Assembly: GCF_000376565.1 (NCBI RefSeq)
Contig: NZ_BARG01000042.1
Location: forward strand, 62,001-126,000
DNA length: 64,000 nt
Origin: Streptomyces hokutonensis
GTDB lineage: Bacteria > Actinomycetota > Actinomycetes > Streptomycetales > Streptomycetaceae
Direction of reading: 5' to 3'
The notes beneath the pieces were generated by a model that was given only the letters and a program-made list of their open reading frames with translations, ran no database searches and had not been told where the DNA came from. The first letter of the stretch is position 1, and every line of letters starts with the position of its first letter. A program made the translations under genes and the position numbers. Shown here piece after piece: positions 10,484-19,404 of the stretch.

Positions 10484-10497
10484 TTACCGCTTAGTAA
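10484..10497. promoter_or_regulatory. Possible operator in the divergent 10332-10544 intergenic region
   Basis: A short dyad (TTAC, six bases, GTAA) lies about 50 bases upstream of the Fe-S oxidoreductase start. It resembles sites of TetR-type regulators of fatty acid genes, but the arms are short and the call is weak. Confidence 0.3.
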
Positions 10498-10544
10498 TGT
10501 TCTGGGTTCGGTAATGACCCCTCGCAGGCCCGAGGAGCCCTGAA

Positions 10545-12836
10545 ATGCAACTCGCCGCGATCATCGTGTCGCTGGTTCTGATCGTGGTCGGTGTGGCGCT
10601 GTTCGCCCGTGCCGTCCTGCAGATCTACACCTTCATGCGACTCGGCCAGAACGTGCCCGCGGGCACCCGCACCGACGAGCCCGTCCAGCGGACCGTCACC
10701 GTGGCCAAGGAGTTCCTCGGCCACACCCGGATGAACCGCTGGGGCGTCGTCGGGGTCGCGCACTGGTTCGTGGCGGTGGGCTTCTTCTCGCTGCTGCTGA
10801 CGATCGTCAACGCCATCGGCCAGCTGTTCAAGGCCGACTGGCTGCTGCCGGTCATCGGCGAGTGGGCGCCGTACAACGTCTTCGTCGAGTTCATCGGCAC
10901 CATGACGGTCCTCGGCATCCTCGCCCTGATCGTGATCCGCCAGCTCAGCAAGCCGAACAAACCGGGCCGCAAGTCCCGCTTCGCCGGCTCCAACTTCGGC
11001 CAGGCGTACTTCGTCGAGGCCGTCATCCTCATCGTCGGCGTCTGCATCTTCATGCTGCACGCGCTCGAAGGCGCCCAGCACCACGTCGACGCGTACGAGG
11101 CCTCCTTCTTCATCTCGTACCCGGTGGTGTCGGGCCTTCGGCACCTGGACGTCTCCACGCTCCAGAACCTCACCTACCTCTTCGCCGGCGTGAAGATCGC
11201 GACCTCCTTCATCTGGATGATCACGGTCGCCCTGAAGACCGACATGGGCGTCGCCTGGCACCGCTTCCTGGCCTTCCCGAACATCTGGTTCAAGCGGAAC
11301 GCGGACGGCGGTACGTCCCTGGGCGCCCTGCTCCCGATGACGTCCGGCGGCAAGCCGATCGACTTCACCGACCCGGGCGACGACGACGTCTTCGGTGTGT
11401 CCCAGGTCGAGCAGTTCTCCTGGAAGGGCCTGCTCGACTTCTCCACCTGCACCGAGTGCGGCCGCTGCCAGTCGCAGTGCCCCGCCTGGAACACCGGCAA
11501 GCCGCTCTCCCCCAAGCTCCTGATCATGTCCCTCCGGGACCACGCCCACGCCAAGGCGCCCTACCTGCTCGCGGGCGGCGGCAAGTCCATGGAGGGCGAG
11601 GAGAAGGCGACGGAGGAGCAGCTGGCCGGCGTCCCCGCCGCGGCTCTGGCGGAGGCCGAGCGCCCGCTGATCGGCACCTTCGAGGACAACGGCGTCATCG
11701 ACCCCGACGTCCTGTGGTCCTGCACCACCTGCGGCGCCTGCGTCGAGCAGTGCCCCGTCGACATCGAGCACGTCGACCACATCGTCGACATGCGCCGCTA
11801 CCAGGTGATGATCGAGAGCGCGTTCCCGTCCGAGGCCGGGACGATGCTCAAGAACCTGGAGAAGAAGGGCAACCCCTGGGGCCTGGCCAAGAAGCAGCGC
11901 CTGGAGTGGCTCAAGGAGGTCGAGTTCGAGGTCCCGGTCGTCGGCCAGGACATCGAGGACCTCACCGAGGTCGAGTACCTGTACTGGGTCGGCTGCGCCG
12001 GCGCCCTGGAGGACCGCGCCAAGAAGACCACGAAGGCCTTCGCGGAACTCCTCCACATCGCGGGCGTCAAGTTCGCGATCATGGGCGGCGACGAGAAGTG
12101 CACCGGCGACTCCGCGCGCCGCCTCGGCAACGAGCCCCTCTTCCAGGAGCTCGGCATGGAGAACGTCATGGCACTGAACATGGCGTTCGGCGAGGAACTG
12201 GACGACGACGGCAAGGTGGTGCCGGAGTCGGCGAAGCCCCGCGCCGCGAAGAAGATCGTCGCGACCTGCCCGCACTGCCTCAACACCATCGGCAACGAGT
12301 ACCCGCAGCTCGGCGGCGACTACGAGGTCGTCCACCACACCCAGCTGCTCCAACACCTCGTCGACGAGGGCAAGTTGATCCCGGTGACGCCCGTCGAGGG
12401 CATCATCACCTACCACGACCCGTGCTACCTGGGCCGCCACAACAAGATCTACACGCCCCCGCGCGAGATCATCGCCAGCGTCCCCGGCCTCCGCAACGAG
12501 GAGATGCACCGCCACAAGGAACGCGGCTTCTGCTGCGGCGCGGGCGGCGCCCGCATGTGGATGGAAGAGCGCATCGGCAAGCGCATCAACAACGAGCGCG
12601 TGGACGAGGCCCTCTCCCTGAACCCCGACATCGTGTCGACGGCCTGCCCCTTCTGCCTCGTCATGTTGACCGACTCGGTCAACGGCAAGAAGAACGACGG
12701 CAAGGCGAAGGAGTCGATCCAGGTGGTCGACGTAGCGCAACTCCTCCTGGACTCGGTCAAGAAGCCGGCCGACGACGAGCCCCCCGCGGGCACGGCGGAA
12801 CCGGAGAACGCCCCGGAGCCCCAGCCCGTGAAGTAA
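10545..12836 (+). CDS. Membrane Fe-S oxidoreductase (heterodisulfide reductase/EtfD-like)
   Basis: The 763-residue protein starts with five to six membrane helices (about 1-260) of nitrate-reductase-gamma type. Two [4Fe-4S] motifs follow: CTECGRCQSQCP (about 303-314) and CTTCGACVEQCP (about 394-405). Two CCG domains are then visible, seen as CPHC and YHDPCYLGRHNK, then GFCCGAGGARMW and CPFC. The fold is that of FadF/EtfD proteins that pass electrons from electron-transfer flavoprotein in fatty acid oxidation to quinone. The start ATG has CGAGGAG upstream. A strong hairpin follows the stop. The gene appears monocistronic. Confidence 0.88.
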   Translation: MQLAAIIVSLVLIVVGVALFARAVLQIYTFMRLGQNVPAGTRTDEPVQRTVTVAKEFLGHTRMNRWGVVGVAHWFVAVGFFSLLLTIVNAIGQLFKADWLLPVIGEWAPYNVFVEFIGTMTVLGILALIVIRQLSKPNKPGRKSRFAGSNFGQAYFVEAVILIVGVCIFMLHALEGAQHHVDAYEASFFISYPVVSGLRHLDVSTLQNLTYLFAGVKIATSFIWMITVALKTDMGVAWHRFLAFPNIWFKRNADGGTSLGALLPMTSGGKPIDFTDPGDDDVFGVSQVEQFSWKGLLDFSTCTECGRCQSQCPAWNTGKPLSPKLLIMSLRDHAHAKAPYLLAGGGKSMEGEEKATEEQLAGVPAAALAEAERPLIGTFEDNGVIDPDVLWSCTTCGACVEQCPVDIEHVDHIVDMRRYQVMIESAFPSEAGTMLKNLEKKGNPWGLAKKQRLEWLKEVEFEVPVVGQDIEDLTEVEYLYWVGCAGALEDRAKKTTKAFAELLHIAGVKFAIMGGDEKCTGDSARRLGNEPLFQELGMENVMALNMAFGEELDDDGKVVPESAKPRAAKKIVATCPHCLNTIGNEYPQLGGDYEVVHHTQLLQHLVDEGKLIPVTPVEGIITYHDPCYLGRHNKIYTPPREIIASVPGLRNEEMHRHKERGFCCGAGGARMWMEERIGKRINNERVDEALSLNPDIVSTACPFCLVMLTDSVNGKKNDGKAKESIQVVDVAQLLLDSVKKPADDEPPAGTAEPENAPEPQPVK

Positions 12837-12850
12837 CAAGCCTGTCCGCT

Positions 12851-12896
12851 ACGACGACGCCCCGCACCCCCGCCGAAGGGTGCGGGGCGTCGTCGT
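12851..12896. terminator. Bidirectional terminator hairpin
   Basis: A perfect 19-bp stem (12851-12869 with 12878-12896) encloses an eight-base loop between two convergent genes. Confidence 0.85.
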
Positions 12897-12900
12897 CCCG

Positions 12901-13959
12901 TCAGTCGTCGTCCCCGATGGTCCCCACGGAGGTGAAGACGTACACGAGGAGGACGAGGATGAAACCGCCCCCGGCGAACAACTCCTCCGGCAGACTCGCC
13001 TCGTCCCCCAGAAGCAACGGGCGCCAGCCCAGGAAGACGGCCACGGTCAGGGCCCCGCGGACCGTCTGGACCCCAGGTGACCAGGCCAGCCGCTGCAGGG
13101 CCCCGGTTCCGGCCGTGAAGGTGAACACGGCGGCCAGTACGCACCCGATGACCATGACGAGCACAAAGGCGACGAGGGCGTCCCTGCCGTCGCCTCCGCC
13201 CGAGAAGGCACTCCAGCGGCCCCCGGCGAGCGCGCGCAGATCCTTGCGCTCATGCACGTACCCGCCCAGCTCAGGGGCCGACGGAGCCCAGAGCACCGCC
13301 ACCTCGGCACCGGCGCGGGGCTTGTCGTACGTATAGGCACCCTTCACGACAAGCCGCTCGGGCCCGCCCGGCACGGCGACCACCAACCGCGCCGAATACC
13401 CCCGTACGACGTCCTCGCTCAGGTCCTCCCGCACCCCGCCCGGCCGCTCCACGACGGTGGCGGTACTCACCCTCGCCCCGGCGTCCCGCAGGGCGTCGAC
13501 CCGGTCGTCACCGCTACCGGTGCCCAGCAGTCCGACGAACAGCGCGCCGGAGGCGAGGCCCACGAGAAGCCACACGGCGCAGGTACGGAGCCGGATCCAG
13601 GCCCGGGACTCCGAGGAGCGCCCGAGCACGTAGCCCAAGGGCGGACGCCGACGACTGAGGACTTCGGGCTCCAGCCGGTCGTACGGAGCCCAACTCCCGC
13701 TGCCATCCGACTTCTTGAGGGAAACACCACCTCCGGTCCCTCCGAACCGCCGCAACCCCCACAACGCCCCCACCCGGACCACGGCACACCCCGCGGCAAC
13801 GGCTCCCCACGCCAACAACCCGTTCCACGGCCGCGGTACGGCCCCGACCCCGAGCAACCACGTACAGGCCACCGCGACGGCGACCCACCCCACCAGCCCG
13901 CACAGCCGCACGGCCCACACCAGCACAGCCCACACAAACCCCACCCCCCGCTCCCCCAT
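12901..13959 (-). CDS. Conserved membrane protein of unknown function
   Basis: The protein is about 352 residues from the ATG at 13959 (MGERGVGFVWAVL), or 360 from an ATG at 13983. There are two N-terminal membrane helices (about 5-40 and 45-70), one in the middle (about 125-148) and three near the C-terminus (about 255-350). The extracytoplasmic part between them (about 150-250) is soluble and beta-rich. I do not recognise the family. The start codon at 13959 overlaps one arm of a perfect palindrome, so initiation and operator binding would compete. It is transcribed divergently from the small membrane protein at 14092. Confidence 0.7.
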   Translation of the reverse strand: MGERGVGFVWAVLVWAVRLCGLVGWVAVAVACTWLLGVGAVPRPWNGLLAWGAVAAGCAVVRVGALWGLRRFGGTGGGVSLKKSDGSGSWAPYDRLEPEVLSRRRPPLGYVLGRSSESRAWIRLRTCAVWLLVGLASGALFVGLLGTGSGDDRVDALRDAGARVSTATVVERPGGVREDLSEDVVRGYSARLVVAVPGGPERLVVKGAYTYDKPRAGAEVAVLWAPSAPELGGYVHERKDLRALAGGRWSAFSGGGDGRDALVAFVLVMVIGCVLAAVFTFTAGTGALQRLAWSPGVQTVRGALTVAVFLGWRPLLLGDEASLPEELFAGGGFILVLLVYVFTSVGTIGDDD

Positions 13960-13980
13960 GGTGTAGCGCGCTACACCATG
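13957..13980. promoter_or_regulatory. Perfect 24-bp palindrome, likely operator
   Basis: The half-site CATGGTGTAGCG is repeated exactly in inverse with no spacer. The centre GTAGCGCGCTAC is typical of TetR- or GntR-type operators. It lies at the 5' end of the membrane protein gene and upstream of a divergent gene. No cognate regulator is adjacent. Confidence 0.7.
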
Positions 13981-14091
13981 CATTCGGGAGAACGGTCCCT
14001 CGTGACGGCGAGCGCGCGACGGAATCGTAGAGGACAGAGATCAGGCCCCGAAGCCCCCTTTCCTCCTCCCTCTTCCCCCGAAGGAAATCCC

Positions 14092-14505
14092 GTGAAATCG
14101 CTGCTCGCCACCGTGAAGTCGTTCATCGCCAACCTGCTGCTGTGGTCGTTCTTCATCGGCGGCCTCGCCGCGAGCACGGCCTCCGGCGCCGTACTCGACG
14201 GCACGGCGAAGACCGCGGCCACCTTCGCCGGTATCGCCGTCTCGCTGCTGACGGGTTCTCGCATCGCGAAGAAGCCGAAGATCAAGGCATTCCTCTCGAA
14301 GACGTCGACCCTGTGCTTCCTGTTCCTGTTCAACGGCGGTGTGGCCGTGGCCAGTTACTTCGCCATGGACGGCGCCAAGGGCATCGCGACGGCGGCCGGA
14401 ATGGGCCTGGTCTCCCTGGGCGCGGCGGGCGGCCTCATCTCCAACCTCCGCAAGGGCCCGGCCTCGGCGTCCCCCCGGACCTCGACGGACGAGCCCTGGG
14501 CCTGA
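14092..14505 (+). CDS. Small hydrophobic membrane protein, unknown function
   Basis: The 137-residue protein starts at GTG with GAAGGAAA upstream (14080-14087). It has four likely membrane helices: about 10-33 (ANLLLWSFFIGGLAAS), 40-60, 75-95 (LCFLFLFNGGVAVASYF) and 100-122 (GIATAAGMGLVSLGAAGG). A short polar tail follows. I do not recognise the family. Sixty-six bases separate it from the downstream lipoprotein gene on the same strand, so the two may be co-transcribed. The long frame that opens further upstream has no ribosome site and runs through the palindrome. Confidence 0.7.
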   Translation: MKSLLATVKSFIANLLLWSFFIGGLAASTASGAVLDGTAKTAATFAGIAVSLLTGSRIAKKPKIKAFLSKTSTLCFLFLFNGGVAVASYFAMDGAKGIATAAGMGLVSLGAAGGLISNLRKGPASASPRTSTDEPWA

Positions 14506-14571
14506 GCCTGACGGCCCGATCAGCAGTCACTCACCGAACCCGCCCCCGAACCTGCCCTCGAAAGGCCTCCC

Positions 14572-14982
14572 ATGACCGTGCATCGCCCCCGCGTACGCCG
14601 TACGGCAACGCTGGTCACCCTCGTTGCCACCGCGACCCTCACCGCCGGCCTCCTCACGGCCTGCGACCCCACCGATACCTCGAACTCGCTGGACTGCCTG
14701 GGGAATTGGAACACCATCTCCGACAGCCTCAAGGCAATCCACGAGGCGGGTGTGGACGCGGCGAAGGACCCGACCCGCACCGACGAATCCATCACCACGA
14801 TCGACAAGAACCTCGACAAGATCAACGCGAACTCGGACGACAACAAGGTCAACAAGGCCGCGGACGACCTCGAAAAGGCGATCTCCGACTACAACAAGGC
14901 GATCCTGAACGGCGATACGAACCCGGATTCCAGCAAGATCGACGCGGCAGCGGACGAACTCAAGAACGTCTGTACGTCATAA
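14572..14982 (+). CDS. Small lipoprotein of unknown function
   Basis: The 136-residue protein has an Arg-rich N-terminus, a hydrophobic core (ATLVTLVATATLTAG) and a lipobox LLTAC at about 27-31, so it is predicted to be a membrane-anchored lipoprotein. The mature part is about 105 residues, helical and charged (KAADDLEKAISDYNKAIL), with Cys residues at the start (DCLGNW) and end (KNVCTS) that could form a disulfide. The family is unknown. Its position after the membrane protein suggests a shared envelope role, which is inference. Confidence 0.72.
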   Translation: MTVHRPRVRRTATLVTLVATATLTAGLLTACDPTDTSNSLDCLGNWNTISDSLKAIHEAGVDAAKDPTRTDESITTIDKNLDKINANSDDNKVNKAADDLEKAISDYNKAILNGDTNPDSSKIDAAADELKNVCTS

Positions 14983-14996
14983 CGACAGTGGACGTC

Positions 14997-15139
14997 GGGC
15001 CACTCGCTTCTTTGCCAGTGTCGGGCTTCCACGGACCGAGTAAAGGGCGCTGCGCTGCGCTCCGCGTCGGCTCCGCCGATGACCCTGCGGGTCACCCTTG
15101 ACTAGGTCCGCTCCAGCCCGGTTGAGAAGCGAGTGGCCC
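14997..15139. repeat. Long inverted repeat element, possible MITE or RNA hairpin
   Basis: Perfect 15-bp arms (14997-15011 and 15125-15139) enclose 113 bases. The interior continues to pair imperfectly: CGGGCT with AGCCCG, and CGGACC with GGTCCG. It has a low-complexity GC-rich core (GCTGCGCTGCGCTCCGCG). This accounts for part of the gene-free stretch 14983-15365; nothing else is evident there except the promoter of the next gene. Confidence 0.6.
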
Positions 15140-15365
15140 AACGGCAACTTCACAACACACGCAAACACCACCCCGCCCCTCCCACCAACCTCAGAGATTT
15201 ACCGAGCTCACGCACAACCCTTACGCCCCACCAAGGGTCTCCTGATCGCCAACCACCCGTGAAGCCAAGGACAACCCCCGGCAAACACGGACGGTACGCA
15301 CCCCATCGACACCTCATCGACGCGGATGCCAGCCACGCATCCCCGCATGCCGCAGGAGACCCCGC

Positions 15366-16850
15366 ATGCAGCAGTACCTGCGACTCGCCCTCGCGACGGC
15401 CGCCGCGGCCGCGCTGACGGGCGGTCTGCTCAGCCTCTCGGTGACGACAGCTACCGCCGCCGACTCCTTCAAGGTCGCGAAGGCCGACTTCAACGGCGAC
15501 GGCATCGGTGATGTCGTCGTCTCCGCGCCGGGCGCGTACGTCACCGGCAAGGCCGACGCCGGTCAGGTCGTGGCCCTGTACGGCACGGCCACCGGAGTGT
15601 CGTCGACGAAGCGTTCGACGCTGAGCCAGAACTCCGGCAACGTGCCGGGTACCGCCGAGAAGGGCGACTACTTCGGCTACGCCACGGCCTACGCCGACTT
15701 CAACGGCGACGGATACGACGACCTCGCCGTGGGCTCGCCGTACGAGAAGGTCGGCACGGACACCGACGGCGGCGCGCTCGCGATCCTGTGGGGCTCGAGG
15801 AGCGGCCTCACCGGCAAGAGCAGCGACGTACCGGACCCGGCCGTGTCCGGGCACGACAACTGGGGCCAGACGCTGGCCGCCGGCGACTTCGACGGCGACG
15901 GCAAGGCGGATCTGGCGGTGGGCAGTTCGGCCGCGACCGTCTACGTCTACAAGGGCGGCTTCAGCAGCTCCACCGGCAAGCCCGGCGGCCGTTACACGAT
16001 CAAGCCCCCGATCCAGCCCGGCACGACCGGTTTCCCGTACGGCCCGCAGCACCTCACGGCCGGTGACGTCAACGGCGACGGCCGCACCGACCTGGTGGTC
16101 GACGGCTACGAGACCCAGACCAGCAACGGCTGGAACACCAACTACCTCGTGCCCGGCACCGCGAGCGGTCTGAGTGTCGCCTCAGTGCAGACCCTCAAGC
16201 CCGGCATCGTCACCGGCATCGGCGACATCAACGGCGACGGTTACGGCGACATCGTCACCGGCGCCGGCTGGGACGCCACGACGAGCGACGGTACGACCGT
16301 CCCGGACTCGGCGAACGGCGGCAAGGTGAACATCACCTACGGTTCCGCGTCCGGCCCCGCCGCGACCACCGGCATCACCCAGAACTCCGGGAACATACCG
16401 GGCAGTTCGGAGAAGGGCGACGCCTTCGGCTGGGACCTGGACCTGGGTGACGTCAACGGCGACGGCTACCAGGACGTCGTGGTCTCCGCCCCGAACGAGG
16501 ACCTCGGCGCCGCCACCAACGCCGGCATGGTCACGGTCATCTACGGCTCCGCCAGCGGCGTCAACACCACGACGGGCGTCCAGTCCTTCGCCCAGAGCAC
16601 GGCCGGCGTCCCCGGCGCCGACGAGAAGAACGACCTCTTCGGCGCCGACGTCAAGCTCGACGACGTCAACGGCGACGGCAGGGCGGACCTGATCGTCGGC
16701 TCGTACGAGAACAGCGCCGACGGCGCGGTCACCTACCTGCCCTCCAACGGCACGAAGATCGTCACGACCGGCTCCCGTGCCATCTCCGCGGGCGCGGCGG
16801 GTGTCTCGACGGCGGGCACACCGCAGTTCGGCTCGCTGTTCGCCGACTAG
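15366..16850 (+). CDS. Secreted FG-GAP repeat (integrin alpha-like) protein
   Basis: The 494-residue protein has a signal peptide (about 1-32, ending TTATAAD). About seven FG-GAP/VCBS-type repeats form a beta-propeller. Each repeat has a calcium-binding DFNGDG or DVNGDG loop (for example KADFNGDGIGDVVV, GDINGDGYGDIVTGA, DDVNGDGRADLIVGS) followed by VVALYGTATG-like strands. Such proteins are abundant exoproteins in Streptomyces; their ligands are mostly unknown. It is monocistronic with a strong terminator downstream. Confidence 0.9.
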   Translation: MQQYLRLALATAAAAALTGGLLSLSVTTATAADSFKVAKADFNGDGIGDVVVSAPGAYVTGKADAGQVVALYGTATGVSSTKRSTLSQNSGNVPGTAEKGDYFGYATAYADFNGDGYDDLAVGSPYEKVGTDTDGGALAILWGSRSGLTGKSSDVPDPAVSGHDNWGQTLAAGDFDGDGKADLAVGSSAATVYVYKGGFSSSTGKPGGRYTIKPPIQPGTTGFPYGPQHLTAGDVNGDGRTDLVVDGYETQTSNGWNTNYLVPGTASGLSVASVQTLKPGIVTGIGDINGDGYGDIVTGAGWDATTSDGTTVPDSANGGKVNITYGSASGPAATTGITQNSGNIPGSSEKGDAFGWDLDLGDVNGDGYQDVVVSAPNEDLGAATNAGMVTVIYGSASGVNTTTGVQSFAQSTAGVPGADEKNDLFGADVKLDDVNGDGRADLIVGSYENSADGAVTYLPSNGTKIVTTGSRAISAGAAGVSTAGTPQFGSLFAD

Positions 16851-16867
16851 GTCTCAGCTCCTTCTCT

Positions 16868-16904
16868 CCGCCGGGCCCGTGGCCGTACGCCACGGGCCCG
16901 GCGG
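16868..16904 (+). terminator. Terminator after FG-GAP gene
   Basis: A 16-bp GC-rich stem (16868-16883 with 16889-16904) closes a five-base loop 18 bases after the stop. Confidence 0.8.
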
Positions 16905-17019
16905 CCGTCCGCTCCCTCTCCCCTACGTCCCTTAGGGGATGTCACAGCTCGGCAGCAAAGCCCCGCCCGAAACCCCCGGCCCGGCCCGTGACTCTGCGGA
17001 ACCAGGTACGTTCGATGAC

Positions 17020-17982
17020 GTGGCTGGATTCAGGATCGGACGCGGCGGCCGGGACGGCCGGGCCCCGCAAGCGCGCCCTCAACAACCTCCGTACGGGCAG
17101 CAGGCTCCCCCGGCACCGCAGGGAGCGCCGCAGAGACAGCCGTACGGCTACCCCTCTGCGCCGCAGCCGCAGCCGTACCCGCAGCAGCAACCGCAGTACG
17201 GAAGCCCCGCGGGCGGCGGCCGGCAGTGGTCCCAGGCGAACGGCGGCAACGGCGCCTACGGCGACGAGCCGGAGTACTTCGGCGACGGCGGCTACGGCCA
17301 GGGCGGTCACCCGACCACCCCCGACCCGTACGCGGCGAACAACCCGGGCAACACCCAGGCGTTCTCCGTAGGTGAGGACCCGTACACCCAGGGCGGTACG
17401 TACCGCGCGGGCTCGGCGCAGGCCCCCACGGGCCCGGTCGGCCCCCGTCTGCACTGGAAGGACCTGCTGCGGGGCATCGTCCTCGAACCCCGGCAGACGT
17501 TCCTCCAGATGCGCGACTACACGATGTGGGCCCCCGCCCTGATCGTGACGTTCCTCTACGGCCTGCTCGCGGTCTTCGGCTTCGACGGCGCCCGCACGGA
17601 CGCCATAAACGCCACGCTGGCGAACGCGGTCCCGATCGTCCTGATCACCGCCGTGGCACTGGTGCTGTCGTCCTTCGTCCTGGGCGTGGTCACCCACACC
17701 CTGGCCCGCCAGCTGGGCGGCGACGGAGCGTGGCAGCCCACGGTCGGTCTGTCCATGCTGATCATGTCGATCACGGACGCCCCCCGCCTGATCTTCGCCA
17801 TGTTCTTCGGCGGCGACGCCACCTTCGTCCAGGCCCTCGGCTGGGCCACCTGGGTGGCGGCCGGCGTGCTCCTGACGATGATGGTCAGCCGCTCCCACGA
17901 CCTTCCCTGGCCCAAGGCCCTGGGCGCCTCCGCGATCCAGCTGATCGCCCTGCTGTCGATCGTGAAACTGGGCACGTTCTAG
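17020..17982 (+). CDS. Yip1-family membrane protein with Gln/Pro/Tyr-rich N-terminus
   Basis: From the GTG at 17020 (VAGFRIGRGGRD) the protein has 320 residues; an in-frame ATG at 16939 would add 27. Residues 1-150 are low complexity and rich in Pro, Gln, Gly and Tyr (QPQPYPQQQPQYGS), suggesting a disordered cytoplasmic region. Residues 165-320 hold about five membrane helices beginning with RLHWKDLLRGIVLEPRQTFLQMRDY, a Yip1/YckJ-like entry motif. The role in bacteria is unknown. Start choice rests on remembered homologues, not on a clear ribosome site. Confidence 0.8.
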   Translation: MAGFRIGRGGRDGRAPQARPQQPPYGQQAPPAPQGAPQRQPYGYPSAPQPQPYPQQQPQYGSPAGGGRQWSQANGGNGAYGDEPEYFGDGGYGQGGHPTTPDPYAANNPGNTQAFSVGEDPYTQGGTYRAGSAQAPTGPVGPRLHWKDLLRGIVLEPRQTFLQMRDYTMWAPALIVTFLYGLLAVFGFDGARTDAINATLANAVPIVLITAVALVLSSFVLGVVTHTLARQLGGDGAWQPTVGLSMLIMSITDAPRLIFAMFFGGDATFVQALGWATWVAAGVLLTMMVSRSHDLPWPKALGASAIQLIALLSIVKLGTF

Positions 17983-17995
17983 AGGTTCTTCGGTG

Positions 17996-18043
17996 ACGAC
18001 GACTGTGGGCTCCCGGTGCGTACCGGGAGCCCACCGTCGTCGT
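17996..18043. terminator. Terminator between convergent Yip1 and phosphoribosyltransferase genes
   Basis: A long stem (about 22 bp with one mismatch) with a four-base loop GCGT separates the convergent genes. Confidence 0.8.
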
Positions 18044-18061
18044 AGGAACTGCTAGCCACCC

Positions 18062-18559
18062 TCAGGCGTCGAGAACCTGACCCGTGCGCCGGACCACCGG
18101 CGGTTCGACGGACCACGGGAAGTTGATCCAGTCGTCGGTGCGCTTCCACACGTACTCGCACTTCACCAGCGACTGCGACTTCTCGTAGACGACCGCGCTG
18201 CGGACCTCGGCGACGGTGTCCAGGCAGAAGTCGCGGACCAGTTTGAGCGTCTTGCCGGTGTCGGCGACGTCGTCGGTGATCAGGACCTTCTTGGAGGAGA
18301 AGTCGATGGCGTTGGGGACGGGGGCGAGCATGACGGGCATGTCGAGGGTGGTGCCGACGCCGGTGTAGAACTCCACGTTGACGAGGTGGATGTTCTTGCA
18401 GTCGAGGGCGTAGGCGAGGCCGCCGGCGACGAAGACTCCACCGCGGGCGATGCTGAGGATGATGTCGGGCTCGTAGCCGTCGTCGGCGATGGTCTGCGCG
18501 AGTTCGCGGACGGCGACGCCGAACGTGTCGTAGGTGAGGTTCTCCCGTACGGCGTCCAT
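18062..18559 (-). CDS. Phosphoribosyltransferase (xanthine/hypoxanthine type)
   Basis: The 165-residue protein has a type I phosphoribosyltransferase fold. PDIILSIARGGVFVAGGLAYAL is the first loop, and the PRPP motif is VLITDDVADTGKTLKLV at about 93-109. The C-terminal DDWINFPWSV is typical of the actinobacterial gpt-like group. It probably salvages a purine base, but the base is not certain. The ATG at 18559 has AGGTG nearby; a GTG two codons earlier (18565) overlaps the dcd stop (GTGA), so dcd and this gene form a coupled nucleotide-metabolism pair. Confidence 0.88.
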   Translation of the reverse strand: MDAVRENLTYDTFGVAVRELAQTIADDGYEPDIILSIARGGVFVAGGLAYALDCKNIHLVNVEFYTGVGTTLDMPVMLAPVPNAIDFSSKKVLITDDVADTGKTLKLVRDFCLDTVAEVRSAVVYEKSQSLVKCEYVWKRTDDWINFPWSVEPPVVRRTGQVLDA

Positions 18560-18561
18560 GC

Positions 18562-19137
18562 TCACACCTGCGTCCGGTGGAAGTTGAGGAAGGAGCGGGA
18601 GGCGGTGGGGCCGCGCTGGCCCTGGTAGCGGGAGCCGTAGCGCTCGCTGCCGTAGGGGAACTCGGCGGGCGAGGTGAGCCGGAACAGGCAGAGCTGGCCG
18701 ATCTTCATGCCGGGCCAGAGCTTGATGGGGAGGGTCGCGAGGTTCGACAGCTCCAGTGTCACGTGGCCGGAGAAGCCGGGGTCGATGAAGCCGGCGGTGG
18801 AGTGCGTGACGAGCCCGAGGCGGCCGAGGGAGGACTTGCCCTCCAGGCGCGAGGCGAGGTCGTCGGGGAGCGATACGACCTCGTAGGTCGAGGCGAGCAC
18901 GAACTCGCCGGGGTGGAGGATGAACGGCTCGTCGCCCTCCGGTTCCACCAGCCGCGTCAGGTCCGCCTGCTCGATGGAGGGGTCGATGTGGGGGTAGCGG
19001 TGGTTCTCGAACACCCGGAAGTAGCGGTCGAGGCGCACGTCGACACTCGACGGCTGCACCATGGATTCGTCGTAGGGATCGATCCGGACCCGCCCGGCGT
19101 CGATCTCGGCCCGGATGTCCTTGTCTGAGAGAAGCAC
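18562..19137 (-). CDS. dcd: dCTP deaminase
   Basis: The 191-residue protein matches Dcd in length and sequence. It has MLLSDKDIRAEIDAGRVRIDPYDESMVQPSSVDVRLD at the N-terminus, the trimer active-site segment GKSSLGRLGLVTHSTAGFIDPGFSGHVTLELSN at about 110-142 with the catalytic Glu in TLELSN, and the flexible C-terminus YGSRYQGQRGPTASRS. It deaminates dCTP to dUTP in dTTP synthesis. It is the promoter-proximal gene of a two-gene operon with the phosphoribosyltransferase. Confidence 0.95.
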   Translation of the reverse strand: MLLSDKDIRAEIDAGRVRIDPYDESMVQPSSVDVRLDRYFRVFENHRYPHIDPSIEQADLTRLVEPEGDEPFILHPGEFVLASTYEVVSLPDDLASRLEGKSSLGRLGLVTHSTAGFIDPGFSGHVTLELSNLATLPIKLWPGMKIGQLCLFRLTSPAEFPYGSERYGSRYQGQRGPTASRSFLNFHRTQV

Positions 19138-19236
19138 GCCCCGAGGATACGCAAGACGCGCGGACCGACCACAATCGGACGGACCCGCGCGCCAGCGACT
19201 GCCTACCGCGTTACGGCTACTGCTTCGCCGTCACCG

Positions 19237-19404
19237 CTACTGCTTCTCCAAGGTCACCGGCACCGCGCTGCGGAGCCGGGCACACCGTGGACACCGGACG
19301 AGCCGTCCGGGGCCGAGCCGCTCGGCCTGCTGCATCGGGAACGAAGCGGTGCTGAACACGTGCCCATCGGCACAACGGACGACGGTGCGCTCCATCAAGT
19401 CCAT
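19237..19404 (-). CDS. Small zinc-ribbon-like conserved protein
   Basis: The 55-residue protein begins at ATG 19404 (MDLMERTVVRCADGHVFSTASFP), with GGGAAGGGA upstream deciding the start. It has a CADGH motif and a CPRC motif 27-30 residues later. These could bind one zinc ion. The remainder (MQQAERLGPGRLVRCPRC) is basic. I recall it as a conserved actinobacterial small protein without a known function. It lies between dcd and the tRNA-Gly gene. Confidence 0.6.
   Translation of the reverse strand: MDLMERTVVRCADGHVFSTASFPMQQAERLGPGRLVRCPRCARLRSAVPVTLEKQ

Noticed and set aside
10491..12839. 782-codon bottom-strand frame opposite the Fe-S oxidoreductase
   Set aside because: The top strand encodes clear ferredoxin and CCG motifs; the opposite frame has low-complexity composition.
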